From: DASYXT01 sp035934555
GTDB taxonomy: Bacteria; Verrucomicrobiota; Verrucomicrobiia; Limisphaerales; UBA8199
Direction: 5' to 3'
Assembly: GCA_035934555.1 (NCBI GenBank)
Contig: DASYXT010000122.1
Coordinates: forward strand, 20,018 to 84,017
Length of the DNA stretch: 64,000 bases
Under the pieces are notes generated by a model. It worked only from the letters and a program-made list of their open reading frames with translations, was not told where the DNA came from and ran no database searches. Both the position numbers and the translations under genes were made by a program. Below, piece by piece: positions 7,389-15,944 of this stretch; the first letter of the stretch is position 1, and each line of letters opens with the position of its first letter.

Positions 7389-7634
7389 ATGGCATTCCAG
7401 ATCTCCAGCATGGGTCCGCGGGATGGGGTTAAGAAGTACGTCGCGGGCTATTCCATCGAACCCGTGAAGCACGCCGACCAGGCCCAGGTCGAGATCGTTA
7501 AACATTTGATAGCTGCGGAGATCGACTCGCTCCCTGCCGAATTCAACGCGGTTCGAGTTGAGGCCAATTGCGACGCCCACAAGGGCGGACGGACCGTCCA
7601 GCTCCAACTGGTTCCTCTCAAGCTCCACCTCTGA
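7389..7634 (+). CDS. Small hypothetical phage tail-region protein
   Basis: An 81-residue protein, acidic to neutral, with a helix around QAQVEIVKHLIAAEIDSL and a beta-like C-terminus (TVQLQLVPLKLHL). It fits without overlap between the terminator-like and tube-like genes, and a GTTGAC box at the conserved distance supports its start. No family is recognised. Confidence 0.55.
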   Translation: MAFQISSMGPRDGVKKYVAGYSIEPVKHADQAQVEIVKHLIAAEIDSLPAEFNAVRVEANCDAHKGGRTVQLQLVPLKLHL

Positions 7635-7641
7635 GTCGCCG

Positions 7642-8094
7642 ATGCTTAATAACGGTATCCCAGTCAATTTCGGTTTCACCGGCACGGGCGGCATTACCTG
7701 CGCATCGGCCGGCACTCTTTACCTCCAGAACGCGGACGAATCCGTCGAAGCGGACAAGGAAGATATCCGCGGAGGGCTCGGCGACATCCTCGCCCGCGTT
7801 TGGTTCGATCAACACTTAAAGGCGACGCTGGAATGCATTATCTCGGGCACTGGCATAGCCAACGCAGTCGATAAGACATCTCTGGTTGGGACTGTTACGG
7901 GGGGCGTCACCGGGCCATCGCTCACGCCTGGGACGCTGCTATCCATTACGGCCTGCGCATCGATGCCGGATCTGGTTCTAACGACGTGGGAGGTCATGCC
8001 GGGCACCTCAATCAAGGGCAGTAACACAACCGCCAAACGCATGACACTGCAGCTCGAGTATCGAGCCGGGATCACCGCGGTTGCAGCTGCATAA
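7642..8094 (+). CDS. Major tail (tube) protein-like
   Basis: A 150-residue beta-rich protein. The start is taken at the ATG 7642, just after the upstream stop. It contains NNGIPVNFGFTGTGGI, a charged loop (NADESVEADKEDIRGGLG) and a C-terminal strand pair (KRMTLQLEYRAG), as in small tube proteins that stack into the tail. Position after the terminator-like protein and before the chaperone and tape measure is that of lambda gpV. Length is shorter than gpV (246 residues) because gpV has an extra Ig domain. Moderate support. Confidence 0.5.
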   Translation: MLNNGIPVNFGFTGTGGITCASAGTLYLQNADESVEADKEDIRGGLGDILARVWFDQHLKATLECIISGTGIANAVDKTSLVGTVTGGVTGPSLTPGTLLSITACASMPDLVLTTWEVMPGTSIKGSNTTAKRMTLQLEYRAGITAVAAA

Positions 8095-8106
8095 TTTTCC
8101 CGCTTC

Positions 8107-8700
8107 ATGGAAGCCGCCTATTTCCAAGCGGCCATCCCGGAGCCCGTTCGGATTTTTGGCCTTCGCCTTCTTCCTCTTTCTCTCGGAAGATATCGCCTTC
8201 TCTGCCGGTTCGGCTGCGCCTTCGTTGCCGATGGGGAAGCATTGGCCACCGCCGGCGATCTCTTGCTCGGAATTCTTATCTGCTCGATGCGCTGCGCCGA
8301 ATGGCTGGAATTCGTCGAGAGCCCCGAGTCCGGAGACGAGCTGGCAAAATTGGGCCAACGCATCGAGCTCGAAGTCGCGGCCGATCCCTATTTCAACCTG
8401 CTCGAAAAATTTGGCCTTTTCAAAAATTACATCGAGGGGGCGTGCCTCCAGCCCAAGTACTGGGAAGAGAAAGAAGACGAAGGCCCCTCCGGAGCGCACT
8501 GGTCCCAATCCCTGGAAGTGACCCTCCGTTCCGAGCTGGGCTATTCCACGGAAGATATCGAGGAAGGGCCACTTTCCAAGGCCTTGGCAGATTTCTATAA
8601 GCATGCGGAGAATCATGGACTCATTCGGCTCATGACCGATGAGGAGATTCGGCAGGTCGAAGAGATCGAGGCCCAAAAGGAGGTTAAATGCCCGGCCTGA
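8107..8700 (+). CDS. Tail assembly chaperone-like protein
   Basis: A 197-residue protein with the layout of a gpG-like tail assembly chaperone. The N-terminal segment contains VRIFGLRLLPLSLGRYRLL, and the body is acidic and helical (DELAKLGQRIELEVAADPYFNLLEKF). It lies directly before the tape-measure gene and overlaps it by 13 nt. In lambda, gpG and its frameshifted form gpGT hold the tape measure before tube assembly. I see no open second frame that would supply a T-domain, so frameshifting is not indicated. Confidence 0.5.
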   Translation: MEAAYFQAAIPEPVRIFGLRLLPLSLGRYRLLCRFGCAFVADGEALATAGDLLLGILICSMRCAEWLEFVESPESGDELAKLGQRIELEVAADPYFNLLEKFGLFKNYIEGACLQPKYWEEKEDEGPSGAHWSQSLEVTLRSELGYSTEDIEEGPLSKALADFYKHAENHGLIRLMTDEEIRQVEEIEAQKEVKCPA

Positions 8701-9947
8701 AATTAATGGCCGAGCTCGGCCTGGATGGCTCCGGTTTTGCCTTGGGCATGAACAAGGCCCGCGGCGTTGCCGAGGGAGTCGCGGCCGGGATGAAGAACAT
8801 CATCCTGCAGGCGGTCGGGATAGGCGCCCTTGAACAGGCGATACAGAAAACGGTCGAGACGGCTACCGACCTGGTCAATGAGAGCAAGCGCCTTGCGATC
8901 GCCCCGGAGCAGCTCCAAATCCTTCGCCAGGCGGCCAAGGAGGCCAACGTTGATATGGGCACGCTGGCGGCCACGATGGAGAAAATCGGCATTGCCCGGC
9001 AGCAAGCCCTCATACCAGGAGCCGAAGGCTATGGCCCGCGGCGCGCGTTTATGGCGGCCGGCATCGGCATGGACCAACTCAATTCGCTGACCAGCGCGCA
9101 ATTGCTATTGGGGCCAATGGCTCAAATGGTCAAGAACGCGAGCCCGGACCAGTTCGGGATCATCTTTCGCGAGCTCGGAATTAAGGGCTTCGGCCAATTG
9201 ATTCCGTTGCTCAACACCAACTTCGACGAGCTCGGCAATCACATGAAGAAGGTGGGCGCCATCATGGATACCGAAACAGCCGTCAAGCTGAAGGCCATGG
9301 GCGGTGAGATGGGCCTGGTCGGCCAGATAATCGTGTCTCAATTGGGCCCGGCCATCATCAAACTGGTCGAGACGATCTATCAGATCCTGCTCAAGATCGG
9401 CGGCGGATGGTTTGCCACCGCCGCCTACGGCAAGGGCGGAAGCCCCAACTGGGACAAAATGGGGTGGGCAGAAAAGGGCGGCATGCTTCTCGAGTCGATG
9501 CTCAATAAGCACGAGGTCGAAGCCGGCCGGATGAGCAAGGAGGAAGCGAAGGTCCGGATGGATGCGCTGGGCGGCTTCGACACCGATAAGGCCGAGGCGG
9601 CCGCCATGGCTGCCTTGGGTCCATGGGAAGATCGGCTGAAGCAATTCCGGGACATGCTCGACAATTTCAGGGCTGAGGCAGCCAACCTCAACAATCCTAA
9701 ATCGGCGGATTTTTCCGAGCCGATCATTCCGCAGAAAATGCCCAAGCAGGCGCTGGAGATGCCGACTGATAATCTGGTGCGAATTGGGAATTTCCTCGGG
9801 GCCGGCCGGGGTTCAATTGCACGCCTGGCCGAGCGTCGGACCCAACTCCTGCAGCAAATCGAACGTAACACGCGCGCGCGGCATGGCAGTGCTTCCTCGG
9901 CGCATTCCTACATCGACGCCAACGCGACCTTCATTCCGATCGCTTGA
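8688..9947 (+). CDS. Tail tape measure-like protein (short)
   Basis: A 419-residue, mostly helical protein. It begins MAELGLDGSGFALGMNKAR, followed by a Gly/Ala hydrophobic segment (GVAAGMKNIILQAVGIGALE), long amphipathic helices, and a second hydrophobic stretch about residues 210-245 (LVGQIIVSQLGPAIIKLVETIYQILLKI). This is the composition of a tape measure protein, which sets tail length and enters the host membrane. At 419 residues it is much shorter than lambda gpH (853), implying a short tail or a split function. It overlaps the chaperone gene by 13 nt, as G/T and H nearly do in lambda. Confidence 0.65.
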   Translation: MPGLKLMAELGLDGSGFALGMNKARGVAEGVAAGMKNIILQAVGIGALEQAIQKTVETATDLVNESKRLAIAPEQLQILRQAAKEANVDMGTLAATMEKIGIARQQALIPGAEGYGPRRAFMAAGIGMDQLNSLTSAQLLLGPMAQMVKNASPDQFGIIFRELGIKGFGQLIPLLNTNFDELGNHMKKVGAIMDTETAVKLKAMGGEMGLVGQIIVSQLGPAIIKLVETIYQILLKIGGGWFATAAYGKGGSPNWDKMGWAEKGGMLLESMLNKHEVEAGRMSKEEAKVRMDALGGFDTDKAEAAAMAALGPWEDRLKQFRDMLDNFRAEAANLNNPKSADFSEPIIPQKMPKQALEMPTDNLVRIGNFLGAGRGSIARLAERRTQLLQQIERNTRARHGSASSAHSYIDANATFIPIA

Positions 9948-9953
9948 ACTTAT

Positions 9954-10742
9954 ATGGCCGGACCAATTACAGGCACAAAAGGAGCCTACCAGCAGCCCTC
10001 GATGTGGGGCCGCAACGAGCAGGGCAATTATACCGTTCAAGAGTTCCACGGTACCAAGCAGGAGATCGCCAACCTGGCTTCTTTGTTTTCGAACATCGAG
10101 GGCCTGGTCTATGAGGTCAAAGAGGGTTACGGCCGGCACTCGCTCAACATTCGAATTCCCTTCAGCGTTAACGGGATTGATCCGAGGACGGATAAGATCG
10201 ATAACTGGGAACTCTTCGCCCAGCACGTTGAGAAGGACCTCCTCGAGTCCGCCGTCGAAAACCCTGGCACCGTTGGCACGCTGACGAGCCAGCAGATTCA
10301 GAAGATAAGGAGCTACCTGTTCGAACCTCCGGACGGGAAAACCATTTCATTTCCCCAAGCTGCAGACTTGAAGCTGGACGGTCCCGATGATGGTAGCATC
10401 GCGCTGAGCATTTACCAATTGATGCAGCAGGGTGTGCGTAATTTTCCAGTGGAGGCGCCGAGTCTGCGCCACACGATAATCACGAGCAACCAATACGCCG
10501 TGCCGGCGTCGCTGCTCAATGTGCGAAAAGTCATTTCGTCATCGAGCCTGTCGTATCTCGAGCTACTGCCGTCTGCTCTTTTGTTTAGCATTCCGTTCGA
10601 GACCTCGCCTAACCCGGCACTGACCTACGGGTGGTATAAGACCTTCCCGACCGTTCAGCAGCTCGCTCTGCTTAAATGGTCGATCACCCTCGAATATCAA
10701 TACGGCCTCTGGTCGACGCTCCTTTGGGGGCAGGCGCTATGA
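9954..10742 (+). CDS. Hypothetical phage distal-tail protein
   Basis: A 262-residue protein with no signal peptide. It has a QEIANLASLFSNIEGLVYEVKEGYGRHSLNIRIPF segment (in two pieces), and a C-terminal aromatic region (LTYGWYKTFPTVQQLALLKW ... YQYGLWSTLLWG). It follows the tape measure by 6 nt and couples by ATGA to the next gene, so it belongs to the tail operon. Distal tail or baseplate function is likely from position alone; I do not recognise the family. Confidence 0.6.
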   Translation: MAGPITGTKGAYQQPSMWGRNEQGNYTVQEFHGTKQEIANLASLFSNIEGLVYEVKEGYGRHSLNIRIPFSVNGIDPRTDKIDNWELFAQHVEKDLLESAVENPGTVGTLTSQQIQKIRSYLFEPPDGKTISFPQAADLKLDGPDDGSIALSIYQLMQQGVRNFPVEAPSLRHTIITSNQYAVPASLLNVRKVISSSSLSYLELLPSALLFSIPFETSPNPALTYGWYKTFPTVQQLALLKWSITLEYQYGLWSTLLWGQAL

Positions 10743-11296
10743 AAATCTGTCGCACGTTATGGCCAAAGCCGGTCACGGGAATCAGTCCTCTGGCCGCTTG
10801 GCTCAATACTTCGCGCCGCGCGCAGCAAGGGTCGACGCTGCAGCCAGGTCCAGGCTATCGGCTGAAAGAAACGGCCTCCGGTGTGCGCTTGGAGATTCTC
10901 CCGCAGGCCGGCGGCGGCCGCGGCAGCACGCCTGCCAACGAGTATTACCTCGAATCGGTTCAGGACGATTATCTAACGGTGCAAGCCTGGGACGGCCATC
11001 AAACCAGCGGCCCGGTGCTCTATATTGCCAAACCGCCCAAGCTCCGCACTTCGCTGATAACGGCGATCATCTATGGTGTGGTTCACCACTATACCTACAG
11101 CGCCGGACCGGACCAGTTCAACCTCCTGCGGACAAACACCTGGCCGCAAGGGACCGAAACGGAGCTCGTCACGCCGGCGTGGTTAATGGGAGACATCATC
11201 TATGCCATCCCGGCTAACACGAGCATCAAAGACGCCGGCGGAAATCCAATCAGTCTGCTGATGGTGGGAGAGGCGCGCCAATGGGCCTCACTGTAA
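10739..11296 (+). CDS. Hypothetical phage tail-module protein
   Basis: A 185-residue protein starting at the ATG 10739 that overlaps the previous stop (ATGA). Beta-rich sequence (YYLESVQDDYLTVQAWDG, GPVLYIAKPPKLR) with a short Gly/Arg-rich loop around residue 60. It overlaps the next gene by 16 nt. No family recognised; probably a structural protein of the tail tip. Confidence 0.55.
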   Translation: MKICRTLWPKPVTGISPLAAWLNTSRRAQQGSTLQPGPGYRLKETASGVRLEILPQAGGGRGSTPANEYYLESVQDDYLTVQAWDGHQTSGPVLYIAKPPKLRTSLITAIIYGVVHHYTYSAGPDQFNLLRTNTWPQGTETELVTPAWLMGDIIYAIPANTSIKDAGGNPISLLMVGEARQWASL

Positions 11297-12645
11297 TCGA
11301 CCAATCGCACGGCCGGGAAGCGATCCAGAGCCCTGGCCGCGAGCTGGATGGTCATGTTCAGCCATCGATCACCATTCAGCGAATGAAATTCCGGAAGGTA
11401 TGGGCGGGCCTAGCTCCGGGAAACTGGCTTCCGGCTTTTTATGGACTGCAGGGGCCGCCGCCGAGCCGCACCGATCAATACGGGACCACGCGCTACTTTT
11501 ATCCGGCGGGCTGGCGTTCGGCCTTCAGGTCGAAATACAGTCTTTGGACCATCCGACAGCAATGGAGCGCGTGGGCAAATCTAGCCGCGCGAAATGTGGC
11601 CGTCGATAGCACGGGCACGATGGGCCTGAGTGCGGGCGGCAACTGCCCCGTTAACAATGGGATTTTCAATATCGGGGTGAATGATGATGGCAGCCTGACG
11701 CAAACGCCTTGGACGGTTTACCGCCCCGGTGATGCGATCTTTGATTGGGGCGTCGACTCGCCTTTCGTGCAAGGCAATATTGTCCAACCAGGCGGCCCTG
11801 GCGATCCCACCGGCGGATGGAGCTCCTCCGTTACGCAGCGCGATTTCGGTGGCCTCGGCTTTGACTACAGCTTTGTCGATAACGGCGGCACGCACGCCTG
11901 CCACTTTTCCATCGCGGAAACCGGCCCCATTCCTTTCTCCTCGACGTTGGGCGCCGTGTTGGCCTATTTCCCCCAGCTCCAATGGCAGGCCTTCCCGGTT
12001 AACTTTGGAAACGGGATATCGGAGATGACCCCGATCTGCTGGTCTGAGTGGATGGGTTCAAGCGGCGACGCCAGCAACCCAAATATATTCAGCGGCAATC
12101 CGGTCGTCGGCGACCCGAATCTGTTTCTATACTCGAATCCATATTTCGGGTTCAATGCCAGCGATGATGTCGGCGCCCCTCCATATTCACCGCACCTGGC
12201 GCAACTGTGGTCTGGCTGGTTCTGGTACCCGAACTCCGTTTATGAGGAGTTCAACGGAGGGGGCGTTTCAGGGGGGACGGCTTCCTTCGATAATATTCTC
12301 GGCCAGCGTGTGCGCTTTATGTCCAACAACGCCGTGGTGCCCTACTTTATCGCCACAGCCATTGCTACCAGGCCGCCCTATACCGGTAGCGAGTGGCCTG
12401 CTCAGGATACGCGCAGCCGGGACGACATCACCAATGTTAAGCTAATAACGTCGGGGGTGGCCGTGCCCGGGCAGATCATCGAAGTGCCTTGGCTCGATTC
12501 TCGCCTCCCAGGCTCGGGAGATTTTATAGACGTCCAGCTCCCGCTGAATGGCTACGAGACTCTGAGCGCCGGCGCCTTCGTGTTCTGCAGCATTGGAGAA
12601 ACGGCGAGCGGTTTCACAGCCCGCACGGGAATTCCGGTCGGTTGA
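11281..12645 (+). CDS. Hypothetical phage structural protein, aromatic/Gly rich
   Basis: A 454-residue protein without signal peptide, rich in Gly, Ser, Trp, Tyr and Phe (for example WLPAFYGLQGPPP, YFYPAGWRSAF, LWSGWFWYPNSVYEEF). Such composition is typical of extracellular beta-folds and phage receptor-binding or tail-tip proteins. It overlaps the preceding gene by 16 nt and is followed by a GTTGAC box and the next gene. No recognised domain. Confidence 0.55.
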   Translation: MGLTVIDQSHGREAIQSPGRELDGHVQPSITIQRMKFRKVWAGLAPGNWLPAFYGLQGPPPSRTDQYGTTRYFYPAGWRSAFRSKYSLWTIRQQWSAWANLAARNVAVDSTGTMGLSAGGNCPVNNGIFNIGVNDDGSLTQTPWTVYRPGDAIFDWGVDSPFVQGNIVQPGGPGDPTGGWSSSVTQRDFGGLGFDYSFVDNGGTHACHFSIAETGPIPFSSTLGAVLAYFPQLQWQAFPVNFGNGISEMTPICWSEWMGSSGDASNPNIFSGNPVVGDPNLFLYSNPYFGFNASDDVGAPPYSPHLAQLWSGWFWYPNSVYEEFNGGGVSGGTASFDNILGQRVRFMSNNAVVPYFIATAIATRPPYTGSEWPAQDTRSRDDITNVKLITSGVAVPGQIIEVPWLDSRLPGSGDFIDVQLPLNGYETLSAGAFVFCSIGETASGFTARTGIPVG

Positions 12646-12646
12646 C
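12641..12646 (+). promoter_or_regulatory. GTTGAC box, 17 nt before the ATG at 12664
   Basis: The upstream gene's stop codon TGA (12643-12645) lies inside this box, so the motif overlaps coding sequence yet keeps the 17-nt distance to the next ATG. Confidence 0.5.
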
Positions 12647-12663
12647 GTCGGCGCCATCTGTGA

Positions 12664-13290
12664 ATGGCGCAGTCCGATATCTACATCGATACCAATGCCG
12701 GCACGGTCGTAAGCGGCATCAACAATTCGCAGGCGGCCGCCCTACCGCCATTCATCCAGGGTGATACGCCGACATTCCGTATTTGGCTCCTCTCGCGGAC
12801 TGCGAGCTTCCCTTTGGTCAGCCCCTATTCGCTGGTTCCCATCGCAGGCCTGCAGCTCGAGGCCGCCCTGGGCGACAAGATCGGAAACGTCACAAATTAC
12901 TACGCCAACCAGTTTGTCTGGGCCCCGAGCACCGATCCCAATAATCCCAATTACTTCATTGCGCAGTTTCCGCTCAACACGCCGGCGCTCAACACGCTCA
13001 TTGGCAGCGCTGCGAGCGCGCAAACGACGTTTGAAGTGAAATATCTGGCCAACGGCTTTCCCACTACCGTTCTTTCGGTCCCGGCAATCGTGCAGGCCTC
13101 GGTTATCAAGGCGGGCGGCGTGCCGGCGGTCCCTCCAGGCCTAACTCCGCTCTCGGCTGAATACGCCAATGCAACCTTCATGACCCGGACCGTTACGGGA
13201 CAACTCTTCTTCAAGAATCCGAACACGGGAAAGATAGTCGCACTGTATCTCGGAGACGACGGCAGCATGCATGAAGACCCTGTCAACTGA
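12664..13290 (+). CDS. Hypothetical phage tail or fibre-associated protein
   Basis: A 208-residue protein. Most of it is beta-rich (GDTPTFRIWLLSRTASF, NYFIAQFPLNTPAL). The last 40 residues (TRTVTGQLFFKNPNTGKIVALYLGDDGS) look like the short attachment segment often found at the base of tail fibres. It sits immediately before the YadA-head-like fibre gene, so a fibre-connecting role is plausible. Not assigned to a family. Confidence 0.5.
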   Translation: MAQSDIYIDTNAGTVVSGINNSQAAALPPFIQGDTPTFRIWLLSRTASFPLVSPYSLVPIAGLQLEAALGDKIGNVTNYYANQFVWAPSTDPNNPNYFIAQFPLNTPALNTLIGSAASAQTTFEVKYLANGFPTTVLSVPAIVQASVIKAGGVPAVPPGLTPLSAEYANATFMTRTVTGQLFFKNPNTGKIVALYLGDDGSMHEDPVN

Positions 13291-13294
13291 CGCC

Positions 13295-14809
13295 ATGAAA
13301 CGCTTTAGCCTAAGCCTGATTTTGCTCGCCCTTGCCCTGGCGCCGGCCGCCCAAGCGTACAATATCATCAACGCGACCATTACCATAACGAACCAGGCCG
13401 GGACGACCAATGGCCAGACGCTCACCGTTAATGGCGATACCCGCACGTGGACCAACAGCGTATCCCTCCCGCCGTCGCAGGTCCTGACCAATAACTCGAT
13501 CATCGGTTGCGCCACCAACCTCTTTAACGCTGTCTCCGATTCACCCTTCGCCAATCTCTTCTTGGCGATGAGCGGCACAAATGGAATCGTCCTTCAGACG
13601 GCGCCGAATGGAACGCTCACCGTCACGCTGTCGGCCGGCTGGGGCGCTGTGGCGTATACGACAAACGTTTTGACAAGCGCGATCGCGCTACGTCTGCCGA
13701 TCACCGTGGAAGCTGCGGGCCAGCAAACCAACCTTGCCTCGATGCTGGCCTTGGCGCTCGATCTCTCGACCAACGCGCTCAGCGCTACCGACACTCTGCT
13801 AGGGAATTACTGTTCGCTGAGCCAGGCCCAGACGCTCAGTGGTACCAAGACCTTTACCGGCCAGGTCGTGGCCACCAATGTCGGGAATGTCTTCTCCGGA
13901 ACCTTGACCAATGTCGCCTCCCTGCAGGGCACGGCGAGTTATCTCACAGGAGGCTTATACAAAGCCGCGACCCTCCTGAACTCGACGCAGACCAACTCGA
14001 CTTGCTATGGAGGGTTTGCGAGTCTTGGAGCTATTGTCCCTTCGGAGCAGATCGGCCAAAGCGCTTGGGCGGGAGGGGCGAACGCCACGGCCATCGGCGA
14101 TTTTACGGTTGCCAATGGAAACCAATCCACGGCGGTTGGGTATTCGGCGCATGCCGTCCTGCCTTCGGATACCGCTCTGGGGACCGGCTCCTTCGCCACC
14201 GGGGGCAGTTCGACCGCGATTGGCCTTTCATCGTATGCTGGGGCGACCAATAGCACGGCGCTCGGCGTCAATGCGAGCAGCCCCTACACTAATTCAACGG
14301 CTGTCGGGGCAAACTGCACGAATACTGCCCCAAACCAGGTCATGCTCGGCGGTCCGGGAAGTAGCGCCGTAGTGCCCAATTCGCTGCAGGTCGGCGGGGG
14401 AGCGACATTCGGCGGCGGCGTCACAAATTTGTGGACCGCCGGCACAAACACCTTCCTGCCTAACTCCGATATCGCTTTCACGCGGTATGCGCTCGGCTCA
14501 TTGGCCAACGGCAATAACGCCGGCGTGGCCGTCGGGACCAACGTCTTTGTCGAGGTGAGCGGCCCTACCGGTGCTTTTACTATTAACGGAATTAACGGCC
14601 AACCGAACCGCGACGGGAAATTCCTGATCCTCCTCAATCGGACCGGCCAGAACATGACCATCGCCAACGATTCCGGCGTGGAGCCGACCGCCGCCAATCG
14701 GATCTATTGCCTCACCGGGGCCGATAAAACGGTCACGGGCAATAGCGCCGCGATGCTCATCTACAGCGGAACCGTGTCGCATTGGGTCGTTCTGTCCTTC
14801 GCCCAATGA
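13295..14809 (+). CDS. Putative tail fibre with YadA-head-like repeats
   Basis: A 504-residue protein counted from the ATG at 13295, chosen because it gives an exact signal peptide: MKRFSLSLILLALALAPAAQA. An upstream in-frame ATG at 13271 would add 8 residues and overlap the previous gene. About residues 245-360 carry repeated NATAIGDFT / NQSTAVGYSA / SSTAIGLSSY / NSTALGVNAS units, the 14-residue left-handed beta-roll pattern of YadA-type trimeric adhesin heads. A beta-rich C-terminus follows with no obvious membrane anchor. In phages such repeats occur in trimeric fibres. The secretory signal is unexpected for a virion protein. It is coupled by ATGA to the next gene. Confidence 0.65.
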   Translation: MKRFSLSLILLALALAPAAQAYNIINATITITNQAGTTNGQTLTVNGDTRTWTNSVSLPPSQVLTNNSIIGCATNLFNAVSDSPFANLFLAMSGTNGIVLQTAPNGTLTVTLSAGWGAVAYTTNVLTSAIALRLPITVEAAGQQTNLASMLALALDLSTNALSATDTLLGNYCSLSQAQTLSGTKTFTGQVVATNVGNVFSGTLTNVASLQGTASYLTGGLYKAATLLNSTQTNSTCYGGFASLGAIVPSEQIGQSAWAGGANATAIGDFTVANGNQSTAVGYSAHAVLPSDTALGTGSFATGGSSTAIGLSSYAGATNSTALGVNASSPYTNSTAVGANCTNTAPNQVMLGGPGSSAVVPNSLQVGGGATFGGGVTNLWTAGTNTFLPNSDIAFTRYALGSLANGNNAGVAVGTNVFVEVSGPTGAFTINGINGQPNRDGKFLILLNRTGQNMTIANDSGVEPTAANRIYCLTGADKTVTGNSAAMLIYSGTVSHWVVLSFAQ

Positions 14810-15933
14810 CCGCTCTCTTCCGAAATGCAAAATTGCAGATTTTGTTCTGCATAGTTGCAATGGCTGGCTGCGCGGCCGCGCTCGCCCAAACGACCAACGC
14901 CGCGGTCCAATGGATCTGGGGCGATTACACTCAAACGCCCGAAACCAACCGCGTCATCTACATAACGCCGCTATCGGCGCCGTGGCTCCCGGCCGGCGGC
15001 CAGATCACCTCCGGAGACCGGCTGCGGTATACGAATGATTCCTCTGGCAGCCTCATCGTCAGCAACGTCATAACGCCAGGCAGCTATGAGGTCGATTTCA
15101 TCGGTAAGTACGTCACGACCATCATTACCAATACATTTCCTCTTACCAACGGCTTCATTAACGGCAAATGGTTCATTTCGGTCCCGACCAATTCGCCGGC
15201 GAGCGGGGTGGCTTATTCCCAGGCCCAATCCGACGCCCGCTTCGTCCACCTGGCGGGGGACACGATGTTCGGCGCCCTCATTGATCCTTTGGGTTTCTAC
15301 GGTTCCTCGGTCACCGCTACGCAAACGCTCAGCATCGGCACGGCGTCGTTCTCAATGCAACCGTCCAACACGACCGTGGACGTCACTTCTGGATATGACC
15401 TGAGCGCAAGTCGATTCATCGGAGACGGCAATCCTGGCGGCGACTTCGTCGGATCCGGCGCGGCCCTCTCCAATGTAATGGCTGCGAATATTCCGGCCTG
15501 GACGGTCAATCTGCCGTTGGTTTATGCCGAGCGCAGCAGCGGCGGCGGTGCTACGGGTGCCGCGCCAGTGTCGGGCGCCTTAATTACCATCGTCAGCAAC
15601 AGTCACATCACTCTTTATAACCCGGTGCCCTGGGCCATGGGATGGTCCAAAATCGTCTCGCGCCTAACGTTTGAATCCAATGTTAACAATACCTTTTACC
15701 TATTCGTCTACGCCTGGTCCGCGGGCACCAGCGGCAGCCAACAGGAGGGGGCGTTATCAGGCCAATGGGTAAGCGTGCCGGCCAACGGGATCCAGTCAGC
15801 ATGGGCAACGAATTATTTTCTCAACGATAACACTCCCCGCGAAGTGCAAATCGACGTTTTCGGAAACAACGGCTATGGCAATCTCACCAATTACCTCTGG
15901 CTCGATTCATGGACGGTGCTCGGAAAAGACTGA
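14806..15933 (+). CDS. Exported phage protein, possible fibre partner
   Basis: A 375-residue protein starting at 14806 by ATGA overlap. The N-terminus (KLQILFCIVAMAGCAAALAQ) is a signal peptide, possibly a lipobox (MAGC). The body is Thr/Asn/Ser-rich beta sequence, including a short HLAGDTMFGALIDPLGF segment like that seen in many tail fibres ('HLAGDTMTGAL'). The C-terminus has FYLFVYAWSAG and ends DSWTVLGKD. The HLAGDTM motif supports a fibre role; the signal peptide is again atypical. Confidence 0.6.
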   Translation: MTALFRNAKLQILFCIVAMAGCAAALAQTTNAAVQWIWGDYTQTPETNRVIYITPLSAPWLPAGGQITSGDRLRYTNDSSGSLIVSNVITPGSYEVDFIGKYVTTIITNTFPLTNGFINGKWFISVPTNSPASGVAYSQAQSDARFVHLAGDTMFGALIDPLGFYGSSVTATQTLSIGTASFSMQPSNTTVDVTSGYDLSASRFIGDGNPGGDFVGSGAALSNVMAANIPAWTVNLPLVYAERSSGGGATGAAPVSGALITIVSNSHITLYNPVPWAMGWSKIVSRLTFESNVNNTFYLFVYAWSAGTSGSQQEGALSGQWVSVPANGIQSAWATNYFLNDNTPREVQIDVFGNNGYGNLTNYLWLDSWTVLGKD

Positions 15934-15944
15934 AATTACTTTTC

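Noticed and set aside
8107..9947. Programmed frameshift making a gpGT-like fusion
   Set aside because: No second open frame between the chaperone and tape-measure genes could supply the T domain.
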